NCBI GenBank assembly: GCA_001604035.1
Contig: LVAK01000108.1
Coordinates: 1 to 37,640, forward strand
From: Clostridiales bacterium Firm_05
Lineage (GTDB): Bacteria; Bacillota; Clostridia; Oscillospirales; Ruminococcaceae
DNA length: 37,640 nt
Reading direction: 5' to 3'
Below, in pieces: positions 15,924 to 23,658 of this stretch. Under the pieces are notes generated by a model that made no database searches, had not been told where the DNA came from, and saw only the letters and a list, made by a program, of their open reading frames with translations. The translations under genes were made by a program, and so were the position numbers. Every line of letters begins with the position of its first letter. Within the stretch, counting starts at the first letter, position 1.

Positions 15924-16485
15924 ATGAAAAGAAAAACAACAAAAGAACTTCTTGCCGAATCCTTTCAGGAGCTTGCACAGACAAAGCGTATCGACAGATA
16001 ACTATAACCGATATCACAAATAACTGCGGTATGTCTCAGCCGACGTTCTACAATCATTTCAAAGACAAGTACGATATGATCGTGTGGATATATACAAACC
16101 ATGTGCGTGAGATCATGTGTAGGATCGACAACAAGACTTTTCTGTGGAAGGATTGCTGCTTGGTGCCGCCTTATACTATTCCGATAACTCCGAGTTTATC
16201 AAAAATGCTCTGAAACACACAAGCGGTCAGGATTCGTTCATTGGGAACGTCCGGAGAATCAATACAGCAGCTTTGAAAGCAGAAGTTCAGAAACACCTGA
16301 TGACTGAGTATATCCCCGATGAAACCATGGGAATAATAAAGTTCTATTCTTATGGACTCGTGCAGTTTATGCTTGAATGGCTGCTTGGAGATATGCACTT
16401 CTCGCCGCAACAGGTCGCTGAAATATGGGATAAGAGCCTGCCCGAACCGCTGAAACAGTATCTCTACCCCAATGAAAACAATTGA
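15924..16485 (+). pseudogene. TetR/AcrR-family regulator with two frameshifts
   Basis: The reading frame begins at ATG 15924 (MKRKTTKELLAESFQELAQT) and hits TAA near 16000. One lost base there restores ITITDITNNCGMSQPTFYNH, the TetR helix-turn-helix. A second lost base near 16152, inside WKDC/LLGAALYY, restores the ligand domain, which then runs uninterrupted to TAA 16485 (KHTSGQDSF, GLVQFMLEWLLG). Repaired, it would be about 187 residues, normal for TetR. Promoter and downstream palindrome remain intact, so decay is recent or the shifts are assembly errors. It would have controlled the adjacent stress operon. Confidence 0.85.
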
Positions 16486-16504
16486 ATTTTGTAATTCCCA
16501 TCAT

Positions 16505-16525
16505 TTTACAAAATGATTTTGTAAA
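16505..16525. promoter_or_regulatory. Perfect palindromic operator candidate
   Basis: Arms TTTACAAAAT (16505-16514) and ATTTTGTAAA (16516-16525) around a single G. It lies between the tetR pseudogene and the -35 of the ferritin operon promoter, the expected place for the regulator's site. Confidence 0.65.
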
Positions 16526-16542
16526 GTGGGGGTATTTCTAAA

Positions 16543-16571
16543 TTGACATATCCTGCCTTGTTTGTTAAGAT
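16543..16571 (+). promoter_or_regulatory. Promoter of the redox-stress operon
   Basis: TTGACA (16543-16548), 17 bp, TAAGAT (16566-16571). It starts 17 bp after the palindrome. Confidence 0.7.
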
Positions 16572-16629
16572 TAAGCTATGGCAGGCAGACAGCCTGGCGA
16601 AAACATTAACTAAACGAAGGTATGTCATC

Positions 16630-17088
16630 ATGGCAGATACAAAAAAGATCCTTGAAGGTTTACAGATCATAGTTACCGATCTCGCACAGCAGGCAGACGG
16701 TCACGCTATCCAGTCGAAAATATTCGCAGCACAGGGCTTTTCCAAGCTCGGAGCAAAGTATGCAGAACACGCAGCAGAAGAAAGAGGCTATGTTGACAAG
16801 TGCATCGACCGTATCCTCGATCTCGGCGGTGAAGTTAAGAACGGTGCGAAGAAGGAAGAACCTGTTTTCACGGATATTGTAGAGTATATCAAATATGATC
16901 TCCAGACTTCTAAGGACGGTCTTGCCTGGCTGAAAACTCTTGTTGAAGAAGCAAGGGACGATTACAAAACATTCGATTTCCTGAAAGTGTATTATCAGGA
17001 CGAGGAAGAAGACCTGTACTGGGATGAGCAGCAGCTTGAGCTGATTGAAAAGATCGGTCTCCAGAACTGGCTGAACCAGCAGCTTTGA
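16630..17088 (+). CDS. Ferritin-like (bacterioferritin-type) protein
   Basis: Predicted four-helix-bundle iron protein, 152 residues. AEHAAEERGYVDKCIDRILDLGGEV corresponds to the ferritin/bacterioferritin ExxH helix, and DEQQLELIEKIGLQNWLNQQL to the C-terminal bacterioferritin helix. Some di-iron ligands appear shifted or replaced (Asp/Glu in place of the usual His near YYQDEEEDLYWDEQQ), so ferroxidase activity is uncertain. The start at ATG 16630 has a GAAGG about 10 nt upstream; the open frame extends to 16543 but would contain the promoter. It is first in a run of five redox genes and likely stores iron or consumes peroxide/oxygen in the cytoplasm. Confidence 0.85.
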   Translation: MADTKKILEGLQIIVTDLAQQADGHAIQSKIFAAQGFSKLGAKYAEHAAEERGYVDKCIDRILDLGGEVKNGAKKEEPVFTDIVEYIKYDLQTSKDGLAWLKTLVEEARDDYKTFDFLKVYYQDEEEDLYWDEQQLELIEKIGLQNWLNQQL

Positions 17089-17093
17089 TTGCT

Positions 17094-17489
17094 ATGATAC
17101 CCGACAATGTAATAAAGGTCTTCAATGAAAATCTTTGGTATATAGCGACCTGCGGTGATGAACCCAATGTCGTTCCCGTCGGCTTCAAGCGTGTATGTGA
17201 TGACGGAACACTTGCGATAGGTGCGGTCCTCCTTGAAACAACGCTTGAAAATATCAAAGCAAACGGCAGAGTCGCCGTAGCCTGCGCAAATCCTGCGACA
17301 GGCGAAGCATACCAGATAAAGGGAACTGCGGAGCTTGTCTGCGAGGGCGAAGCCTATGAGCATTACAGTCAGCTTACGCATGATACTTTCAAGGGCGCTA
17401 TGCAGTTAAAGTGTACGGTAATTATCACTCCCGAAAGGCTGATAAACGCTTCACCGAACGAGCATAACAAGAAAGTAATCGAAATATAG
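17094..17489 (+). CDS. Pyridoxamine-5'-phosphate-oxidase-like FMN split-barrel protein
   Basis: Predicted 131-residue flavoprotein of the PPOX superfamily. Typical features are NLWYIATCGDEPNVVPVGF at the N-terminus, the VLLETTLENIKANGRVAVAC barrel strands and AYQIKGTAEL. The family binds FMN (or heme/F420) and reduces small molecules; the true substrate is unknown. ATG 17094 is preferred because homologous proteins begin at MIPD; a TTG at 17085 overlapping the ferritin stop is an alternative, giving translational coupling. No separate ribosome site is visible. Second gene of the redox operon. Confidence 0.85.
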   Translation: MIPDNVIKVFNENLWYIATCGDEPNVVPVGFKRVCDDGTLAIGAVLLETTLENIKANGRVAVACANPATGEAYQIKGTAELVCEGEAYEHYSQLTHDTFKGAMQLKCTVIITPERLINASPNEHNKKVIEI

Positions 17490-17501
17490 GAGGTCACACA
17501 A

Positions 17502-17684
17502 ATGGCAGAAAAGGAACAGATTCTCGAAGCTATGAAAAAGGCTGGCGAGCCGCTGAATGCAGGCAAGATCGCAGAGCTGACAGGTCTTGACAGAAAGGTC
17601 GTTGACAAGGCAATGGCTGAGATGAAGAAGGACGGTTCTATCGTTTCCCCCGTAAGATGCAAGTGGGAGCCGGCTGAAAAGTAA
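17502..17684 (+). CDS. Small winged-helix DNA-binding protein
   Basis: 60 residues comprising a single winged helix-turn-helix: ILEAMKKAGEPLNAGKIAEL, then GLDRKVVDKAMAEMKKDGSI and the wing SPVRCKWEP. It has no effector domain. One Cys near the C-terminus could be redox-responsive, which is speculation. A good AGGAGG lies 8 nt upstream. It sits 12 nt after the FMN protein gene and is followed by a hairpin. It may regulate the cluster or be a small accessory factor; such stand-alone winged helices are common in anaerobic Clostridia beside redox genes. Confidence 0.8.
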   Translation: MAEKEQILEAMKKAGEPLNAGKIAELTGLDRKVVDKAMAEMKKDGSIVSPVRCKWEPAEK

Positions 17685-17697
17685 ATGTAACAAGGTC

Positions 17698-17744
17698 AAG
17701 ACCGACTATATCAGCAAACGCATTGCAGGATAGTCGGTCTTTTC
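17698..17744 (+). terminator. Intra-cluster terminator
   Basis: AAGACCGACTAT (17698-17709) pairs perfectly with ATAGTCGGTCTT (17730-17741), with TT and C after. It lies between the winged-helix and flavodoxin genes and should partly separate the two halves of the operon. Confidence 0.75.
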
Positions 17745-17763
17745 ATAAACGGAGGTCTTAACA

Positions 17764-18120
17764 ATGAAATACGCTTATGCTTCAAAAACAGGTAATGTTG
17801 AGAAGATAATCAAAAAGCTCGGTCTTGAGGCACTGAAAATCGTTGACGGTACAGAGAAAATCGACGGAGATTATGTTATCTTCACCTATACCTGCGGAAA
17901 GGGCAAAACACCGAAGCCTGTACTGACTTTCCTCGAAAACAACCCAAATGTCAAGGCTGTTGTCGGCAGCGGAAGCAACTCAAAGAGCCATATTGAAACA
18001 TTCAACTTTGGCGCAGAAAACATTGGCCGGGATTACAATGTCCCTGTACTTGCGAAGCTCAACGGTGTGGGTACTGACGAGGATATAGAGCTGATCAAAA
18101 CAGAGCTTGCAAAGCTGTAA
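17764..18120 (+). CDS. NrdI-like flavodoxin
   Basis: Predicted 118-residue FMN protein. The phosphate loop YASKTGNVEKI at the N-terminus, TYTCGKGKTPKPVLTFLENN and the GSGSNSKSHIETFNFGAENI region follow the NrdI layout, ending LNGVGTDEDIELIKTEL (NrdI usually has GTxEDV). True NrdI supplies an oxidant to class Ib ribonucleotide reductase; no nrdE/F lies nearby, so here it may act as a general electron carrier for the MBL-rubredoxin protein. GGAGG is 9 nt before the ATG. It is 20 nt from the next gene. Confidence 0.8.
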   Translation: MKYAYASKTGNVEKIIKKLGLEALKIVDGTEKIDGDYVIFTYTCGKGKTPKPVLTFLENNPNVKAVVGSGSNSKSHIETFNFGAENIGRDYNVPVLAKLNGVGTDEDIELIKTELAKL

Positions 18121-18140
18121 TAGAAAGGAAATGAATATCA

Positions 18141-19082
18141 ATGGAGATCAAAGCAGTTAAATTCAGAAAAGACGGATTTTATACGCAGCCCTTCGTTATG
18201 GGCGGTGAGGACGGTGCGGAGAATTACGACAAGAATATCCGTTATCGTGGCAGTTTGCAGAACTATCTGATCGACACGGGCGATGAAATCATTCTTGTTG
18301 ATACAGGTCTTCCCGCAGGAACCCCCGAAGAAGTGCCCGATGAGAACTCGCCGATATTTACAGGCAAGGATATTTGCAGTTATATGGAGGCTTTTGCAGC
18401 TCTCGGCTACAAACCCGAACAGGTCACAAAGATTCTGCTGACTCACAGGCACAATGATCATTCGGGCGAATTAAAGTCTTTCCCAAACGCTAAGATATAT
18501 GTGAACGAAGATGAAGTGTCCGCAGATGAATTGCAGGGGCTTGAAAATATTGTTCCTGTGAAATTCATGGACGGCGCATATCATAACTTCCCCGAAAGCC
18601 AGAAGATAGCCGAGGGCGTTTATCTCATCAAGGCGAAGGGACACACAAACGGCAACAGCATTATCATTGCCGAGAACGAAGGACTGTTCTATATGCTCCA
18701 CGGTGACATCACCTATGTGGACGAAGCACTCCATGAGAACAAGCTGTCTGTTGTGTATGATGATGTATCTGCGGCTCGTGAAACGCTTGACCGTGTGCGT
18801 GAATTTGTAAGGAACAATCCGACTGTTTACTGCGGTACACATACACCGCAGGGCTATGAGAACCTTGAAGCAAAACGAGTTATGGACTTGGATAACCCTG
18901 TTCCTACTGTTCTTGCAGAGGCAGATTTCTCAGAAAAGAAAGCGACAGGCAAATATGTCTGTTCGATCTGCGGTTATGTTTATGATCCTGCTGAGCATGA
19001 CGGCGTAGCTTTTGAGGATCTGCCCGATGACTGGAAATGTCCGAGATGCAAGCAGGGCAAGGATAAGTTCAATCCGGCGTAA
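18141..19082 (+). CDS. Metallo-beta-lactamase-fold protein fused to C-terminal rubredoxin
   Basis: 313 residues. The MBL domain (residues 1 to ~250) has the metal motif [10 protein letters not shown] (His102, His104, Asp106, His107), GHTNGNS, HGDITY and a late GTHTPQ His: an HxHxDH hydrolase-type site, unlike the HxExD of flavodiiron proteins. The last ~44 residues are a complete rubredoxin ([11 protein letters not shown] ... WKCPRCKQG, four Cys). It follows the NrdI-like gene by 20 nt with GAAAGGAA upstream. The rubredoxin tail implies an electron-transfer reaction at or through the MBL site, perhaps oxygen, nitric oxide or sulfur chemistry. Activity unknown. Confidence 0.9.
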   Translation: MEIKAVKFRKDGFYTQPFVMGGEDGAENYDKNIRYRGSLQNYLIDTGDEIILVDTGLPAGTPEEVPDENSPIFTGKDICSYMEAFAALGYKPEQVTKILLTHRHNDHSGELKSFPNAKIYVNEDEVSADELQGLENIVPVKFMDGAYHNFPESQKIAEGVYLIKAKGHTNGNSIIIAENEGLFYMLHGDITYVDEALHENKLSVVYDDVSAARETLDRVREFVRNNPTVYCGTHTPQGYENLEAKRVMDLDNPVPTVLAEADFSEKKATGKYVCSICGYVYDPAEHDGVAFEDLPDDWKCPRCKQGKDKFNPA

Positions 19083-19193
19083 AGGATATGCCCGAATCGG
19101 ATAAAAATCCGTGTAAGTGCTGGAAGCATTGAGGAAAGCAGCATAGCGGTATCAGAAATTGGCTGATACAATATAAAAACTGAATATGAATAT

Positions 19194-19232
19194 CAAGCCA
19201 TCGGAAATGTCGTACAAGCGTTTCTGAGGGCT
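19194..19232 (+). repeat. Direct repeat, right copy (island boundary)
   Basis: Matches 15805-15845, including the exact 18-bp core at 19215-19232. The sequence around it (19083-19417) has no convincing gene. Confidence 0.7.
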
Positions 19233-19417
19233 TGATTTTTTAGGAGATTAGTTTTCCGCTCCGTAAGATCGGGCGGCTTCTCTAAGAAAGCTTCACTTAG
19301 TTTTCACCGTTTTTTCTTTACTTTTGCACCTTCGATCAAGCTGGTTTTAAGATTTGTGCTGTAAAATAAAATCATAGAAAACAATCCGATACAAACCGTT
19401 AAAAAGGAGGTCCCATT
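19233..19417 (+). other. Non-coding leader before the lipoprotein gene
   Basis: No gene seen. A TAAAAT-like -10 element near 19366-19371 and AAAGGAGG at 19402-19409 lead into the lipoprotein start. The segment ...TAGAAAACAA resembles that after the tetR promoter. Confidence 0.5.
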
Positions 19418-20896
19418 ATGAAAAAATATAGAAAGCTTTCCGCATTTCTGTTAGCTCTTACATTATGTATCAGCCTTTCAGCCTGCGGCTCAACAGAATC
19501 TTCAGATACAGCTTCTGATGTAAGCTCAACTACGTCAATTACTACAGAAGCAGAAACGACTACAGAAACGAATGATCATACAGACAATGACCGTCCCGGC
19601 GATCCTCCTGACGGTGACAGACCTGATGCTCCTCCCGACAATAATGGCAGAGGTCCCGGCGGCGGAGGTCCCGGCGGTTCAGGCAGCGCAGATATTGACT
19701 ACAAGAGTGCTGTTGAGATAACTTCTTCAGACTCTCAGTCCGGACAGACATACAACAGCAGCACGGCAGATGAAAGTGCATTGCTGATCAGCACTTCTGA
19801 TGAAGTTACAATTACTGATCCGACTGTCACAAAAACCGGCGATTCTGACGGCGGCGACAACTGCAACTTCTATGGTCTGAATGCGGCAGTCCTTGTTAAG
19901 GACGGCTCGAATACAACTATCACAGGCGGCACGATAACCTCTGATGCTGACGGAGCAAACGGTGTATTCTGCTATGGCGGCAACGGCGGTCAGAACGGCG
20001 CAGCAGGCGACGGAACAACGCTGACTATCCGTAATACTGTCATCAAAACAACTGGTGACGGCTCCGGTGGTATCATGACCACTGGCGGCGGAATCACTTA
20101 TGCTTATGATCTTGATGTTGACACTTCGGGACAGTCCTCGGCGGCTATACGTACAGACCGGGGCGGCGGAACCGTTTATGTTGACGGCGGCACTTATACT
20201 TCCAACGGTCTCGGCTCGCCTGCGATATACTCTACTGCGGAGATACACGTTGAGAATGCTGATCTCACTTCAAATCTCTCCGAGGGTGTATGCATCGAAG
20301 GCAAGAACTCCATTGAGCTGACAAACTGCAATATGACAGCGAATAACACCAAATGCAATGGAAATGCCACATTCTACGATACGATCATGATCTACCAGTC
20401 TATGTCCGGTGACGCAGACAGCGGTACTTCTTCCTTCACGATGACAGGCGGAACGCTGACAAGCAAGAACGGTCATGTGTTCCATGTTACGAATACCAAC
20501 GCTGTGATCGATCTCAAAGGTGTGACGATCAAGAATGAAGACAGTGAAAATATCCTGCTCTCCGTCTGTGCAGACGGCTGGAGCGGTGCGGGGAATATTG
20601 CTACGCTGAATGCTGACGGCCAGGAACTGTCTGGTATTATCAAGGTCGGCAGCGATTCTGAACTTACATTGAACCTTACAAACGATTCGACATTCACAGG
20701 CTCTATCGACGGTTCTATTACAAATGCCAAAGGCACAAGCGTATCCACAGAAGTCGGTACAGTTGCTGTCAAGCTCGACAGCACCAGCAAATGGACGCTG
20801 ACGGCCGATACCTATATTACTTCCTTTGACGGCGATGTTTCCAATATCATCACCAACGGTTATACGCTGTATGTGAATGGAACGGCATTAACATAA
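19418..20896 (+). CDS. Beta-helix-type surface lipoprotein, Gly-rich
   Basis: Predicted 492-residue lipoprotein: signal with lipobox LSAC, a Ser/Thr-rich stretch, a Pro/Gly/Asp linker (residues ~50-95), then many short repeats of the TITGGTITSD / VYVDGGTYTS / FTMTGGTLTS kind. These are typical of right-handed parallel beta-helix (pectate-lyase-like) folds used in adhesins and polysaccharide-binding proteins. No catalytic residues of a known lyase family are evident. AAGGAGG lies 8 nt upstream. It is expected to be anchored outside the membrane; it could bind plant polysaccharide or serve as an adhesin. Confidence 0.8.
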   Translation: MKKYRKLSAFLLALTLCISLSACGSTESSDTASDVSSTTSITTEAETTTETNDHTDNDRPGDPPDGDRPDAPPDNNGRGPGGGGPGGSGSADIDYKSAVEITSSDSQSGQTYNSSTADESALLISTSDEVTITDPTVTKTGDSDGGDNCNFYGLNAAVLVKDGSNTTITGGTITSDADGANGVFCYGGNGGQNGAAGDGTTLTIRNTVIKTTGDGSGGIMTTGGGITYAYDLDVDTSGQSSAAIRTDRGGGTVYVDGGTYTSNGLGSPAIYSTAEIHVENADLTSNLSEGVCIEGKNSIELTNCNMTANNTKCNGNATFYDTIMIYQSMSGDADSGTSSFTMTGGTLTSKNGHVFHVTNTNAVIDLKGVTIKNEDSENILLSVCADGWSGAGNIATLNADGQELSGIIKVGSDSELTLNLTNDSTFTGSIDGSITNAKGTSVSTEVGTVAVKLDSTSKWTLTADTYITSFDGDVSNIITNGYTLYVNGTALT

Positions 20897-20940
20897 TAAT
20901 CACAAGCATTACCGTATAAAGCACATATCTAATTAAAAAT

Positions 20941-20984
20941 CCCCCTCACCAAGCCGGAAAACAACCTCCTGCCTGATGAGGGGG
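20941..20984 (+). terminator. Weak hairpin after the lipoprotein gene
   Basis: CCCCCTCA (20941-20948) pairs with TGAGGGGG (20977-20984) across a 28-nt loop. No T-run, so termination is uncertain. Confidence 0.45.
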
Positions 20985-21158
20985 CATATTATTACTATAT
21001 TTGCATTACTCATACTTCTTACCAATACTCCATACTCCGCCAACAGTTCGATAGCACATACCTACTGAAAAATGATTATGATGATAAAGCTATCCGGACA
21101 GTATTAAAGTAATGCTGTCTACCTTTTCCTTATGTTTTAACAGCAGACTTGAATCAAA

Positions 21159-21288
21159 ACCACCCGTAATACAGGTGGTCTGAACAAGCCCTATAAGGGC
21201 ATAATACGGACACTTCCCCTTAAGCAGGCTGAGAAAGGTCTGCCAACTGCATTTCATTCTCAGCTACCCCTTAAGGGGTTTTTATTTC
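21159..21288 (+). ncRNA. Candidate structured RNA element
   Basis: Consecutive stems: ACCACC/GGTGGT (21159-21164 / 21174-21179), GCCCT/AGGGC (21188-21200), then a nested outer CCCCTTAAG (21216-21224) with CTTAAGGGG (21270-21278) and inner GCTGAGAA (21228-21235) with TTCTCAGC (21257-21264). TTTTTATTTC ends it like an intrinsic terminator. A competing fold is the local palindrome CCCCTTAAGGGG (21267-21278). No ORF overlaps. It may be a small RNA, a riboswitch-type leader that lost its gene, or the end of a degraded insertion element. Confidence 0.5.
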
Positions 21289-21346
21289 TTTTTGTACTTT
21301 TCTCCGGTAAACGGGTCTGTTGTTTCAAACAAGCTTAGCTGATCCG

Positions 21347-21920
21347 TCATAATATCTTCTTGCAGTTGATACAATTATGAGAACAGCCCGACAACAGCCA
21401 ATACTTACCGTCTTGATTTATAACAAGGCACTGCTCGTAGGCAAAATCATCAGGAACTTGTATACTGTTCTCGATAAGGGAAAGCTTTCTGTTGCCATGC
21501 GGATAGCACCGCCTGCCGATGATGCCGCTGAACAAGATCAGCTCATCATCAAGCTGATCATCTCCGTCTATAAGCCGAACATTAAGCAGATCAAGTATAG
21601 CCTTGTCGATGCCGATGTAGCTTCGCCGTTGAAGTGGGGCTCGGCAGCCGACTTCTGCATAATGATCTGTGCAGTATAGTTTATCTGCGAGAATGGCAGG
21701 ATACCGCCGGAATGGTCGTAGTGACCGTGGCTGAGCACGACCGTATCTACTGTGGACAAGTCTATGCCTGAGGTTTCCGCATTCTTTACAACTGCATCAG
21801 TCTGTCCTGTGCCGAGCAGCAGCTTGCGCTTTTCAGTTTCTATATATAGCGAGAGTCCGTGCTCTGCAATACAGTCTTCATGTCCGCAGGTAGCAGAAGA
21901 CATCGCAGTTTTTCGTGAGA
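21347..21920 (-). pseudogene. Metallo-beta-lactamase-fold hydrolase, frameshifted and truncated
   Basis: The minus strand encodes the N-terminal part of an MBL protein (EHGLSLYIETEKRKLLLGTG, then TVVLSHGHYDHSGGI with the HGHYDH metal site). A frameshift near 21625 continues as YIGIDKAILDLLNVRLIDGD and SGIIGRRCYPHGNRKLSL, ending abruptly after LLSGCSHN. Roughly the last third of the family is missing, and the usual FDTG metal-region Asp is replaced by Gly. The 5' end merges with an unrelated acetyltransferase remnant at about 21920. Confidence 0.85.
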
Positions 21921-22299
21921 CGATCGGGCAGTCGATCGACAGCGCGATGCCTACTGCATCATTCAGGACGGAAAGCCCGTCGGCGGGGTTATCATCAGAG
22001 TAAACGGTGTCCACGGTGAGCTGGAGATCCTGTTTGTTTCGCCGAGCATTCACAGCAAAGGTATCGGCTATGCCGCATGGTATGCGGTAGAAGAAATGCA
22101 CCCCGAGGTCAAAATATGAGAGACCGTTACACCGTATTTTGAAAAGCGGAATATCCATTTTTATGTAAACCGATGCGGCTTTCATATCGTGGAGTTTTTT
22201 ACCAGCCACCACCCCGATCCGAACGATCCTGATATGGCAGATCAGATGGATGAACAATTTCCTGAAGGAATGTTTCGATTTGAGAAGCAGATGAGATAA
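21921..22299 (+). pseudogene. GNAT acetyltransferase remnant with in-frame stop
   Basis: The reading frame encodes IIQDGKPVGGVIIRVNGVHG, then LEILFVSPSIHSKGIGYAAW (acetyl-CoA loop), then TGA at 22117-22119 where related proteins have Trp, then [20 protein letters not shown] and a normal-looking end at TAA 22297-22299. The N-terminus is absent and joins the MBL remnant head-to-head. Confidence 0.8.
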
Positions 22300-22323
22300 A
22301 TATTATAAGGACGAAAACACAGC

Positions 22324-22352
22324 TTGCTTTTTCTCAAGATCTGTGATATAAT
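22324..22352 (+). promoter_or_regulatory. Promoter for the membrane protein at 22388
   Basis: TTGCTT (22324-22329), 17 bp, TATAAT (22347-22352). Confidence 0.65.
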
Positions 22353-22387
22353 ACATATTGTTTGAAATATATATCGGAGTGTGACCT

Positions 22388-23350
22388 ATGAAGATCAAAT
22401 CATATATCCCGCTGCTTTGTTCGATACTGCTGATCGGCAGTATGATCGAAGCAGCGGACATTTTTGGCAGCAGGGAGATCATCTTTCCCGAAATAGCCGC
22501 AATCGCCACAGGCGCATTGCTGACACCGAAGCTGGTGTGGCGCACCGACTATCTACGAACATTTACCGCTATCGCATTGTGTGCGGTGCTCGGACTATGC
22601 ATAGTGTTATGGCTGCCGGGAGCAGTATGGTTTCAGATGAGCATCGCATATCTGCTTGCCTCTGCGCTGTTCATGACTTCAGGAACGAGCTTTGCACCAA
22701 TGATCTCGGCGGCAGTTCTGCCCGTATTACTGCAAACCGATACGATTATTTATCCCATAGCAGCCTGTGTTCTGACAGCAATCATTCTGCTTTTACGCTT
22801 CATGCTTGTAAAAAACGGCATCCTCGAAGATCAGCCGTTTGAGAAGCTTCCTCAGCCGGACACAAGCATCTGTATTCAGACGTTTGCAAGGTGGCTGATA
22901 GCAAGTGCGGTTATTTTTATTGCTTTGAAACTCGGTGTCAGATATGCGGCAGCACCGCCCTTGCTCGTTGCTTTCACGGAGTTCTGGAAACCCGAAACTG
23001 TTTCCCGTAAACGTCCGACAGCGGTTATCACACTGATAACGCTGTGTGCTGTCAGCGGTGCAGGGATACGCTTTGTTTTGACTGAATGGCTGTTCGTTCC
23101 TGCCTGTGTATCAGCAGCACTTACCGTCATCGCAGTTTACTTCATTATGATGAAGATAGGGCTGATGCTGCCTCCTGCATCTGCGATCGCAATACTCGCA
23201 TTTCTGATCCCGAAGGAAGCTTTGCTCCTTTTTCCCGTACAAATCATGCTCGGAATCTCCGTATTTGTGGGTGCTTCGTATCTCTATCGTGGAAAGGCTT
23301 TCAGGGAAATGGCTGCTTTCAGAACAATGTTCCAGCATTTGGTGAGATAA
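22388..23350 (+). CDS. Polytopic membrane protein, two similar halves, function unknown
   Basis: 320 residues with about nine predicted TM helices in two blocks (residues ~5-140 and ~165-305) separated by a short hydrophilic loop (LEDQPFEKLPQPDTS). Each half has a small-residue-rich helix pair (EIAAIATGALLTPKL; YAAAPPLLVAFTEFWKP), giving a pseudo-duplicated look reminiscent of HPP-family proteins, though the HPP motif itself is absent. GGAG precedes the ATG by about 9 nt and a good promoter lies upstream. Monocistronic. Transport of a small solute is a reasonable guess only. Confidence 0.75.
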   Translation: MKIKSYIPLLCSILLIGSMIEAADIFGSREIIFPEIAAIATGALLTPKLVWRTDYLRTFTAIALCAVLGLCIVLWLPGAVWFQMSIAYLLASALFMTSGTSFAPMISAAVLPVLLQTDTIIYPIAACVLTAIILLLRFMLVKNGILEDQPFEKLPQPDTSICIQTFARWLIASAVIFIALKLGVRYAAAPPLLVAFTEFWKPETVSRKRPTAVITLITLCAVSGAGIRFVLTEWLFVPACVSAALTVIAVYFIMMKIGLMLPPASAIAILAFLIPKEALLLFPVQIMLGISVFVGASYLYRGKAFREMAAFRTMFQHLVR

Positions 23351-23567
23351 TATATCAGTATCCTGTATAATATCGTAAAGAAAGCTACTGTCGCCAATTC
23401 CTTTTTTCACGCCTATCCCCTCTTGTAACGGGAGCCTAAATATCCTTACCCGTTATAGAAAGAGCTTCCGCAACGCTGCCGACTACTTTATCTTAGGATC
23501 TCACATGATGAAAAAGATCGGCGAGCATACTGTAGAGGGAAAGGCAATCATCATTCATACAGCAATA
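23351..23567. other. Non-coding spacer with a short open frame
   Basis: No supported gene. A 7-bp stem TAACGGG/CCCGTTA sits at 23426-23455. A short frame starting at 23505 (MMKKIGEHTVEGKAIIIHTA) runs into the next terminator and opposite gene; it may be a remnant. Confidence 0.4.
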
Positions 23568-23605
23568 AAGTCCGGAGGAAGTTTTCGTCCACTTCCTCCG
23601 GACTT
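23568..23605 (-). terminator. Terminator of the LRR-like gene
   Basis: A perfect 14-bp stem, AAGTCCGGAGGAAG (23568-23581) with CTTCCTCCGGACTT (23592-23605), lies 54 nt beyond the stop codon of the minus-strand gene. Confidence 0.75.
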
Positions 23606-23658
23606 ACTATATCTATGCGTTTTTACCAGGATATCCACATTGCTCCTGCTTTCCACTG

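Noticed and set aside
17764-18120. Naming this gene nrdI
   Set aside because: No class Ib ribonucleotide reductase genes are adjacent and the neighbours are stress genes, so the name would imply a role not shown.
19088-19132. 14-codon frame with two Cys just after the MBL-rubredoxin gene
   Set aside because: The Shine-Dalgarno-like AAAGGA is one base from the ATG, too close, and the frame ends at once; only a decayed remnant is possible.
21159-21288. Calling this the end of an IS200/IS605-type insertion sequence
   Set aside because: Hairpins and terminator resemble such ends in general form, but no transposase or TnpB frame lies within several kb, so only a structured element is reported.
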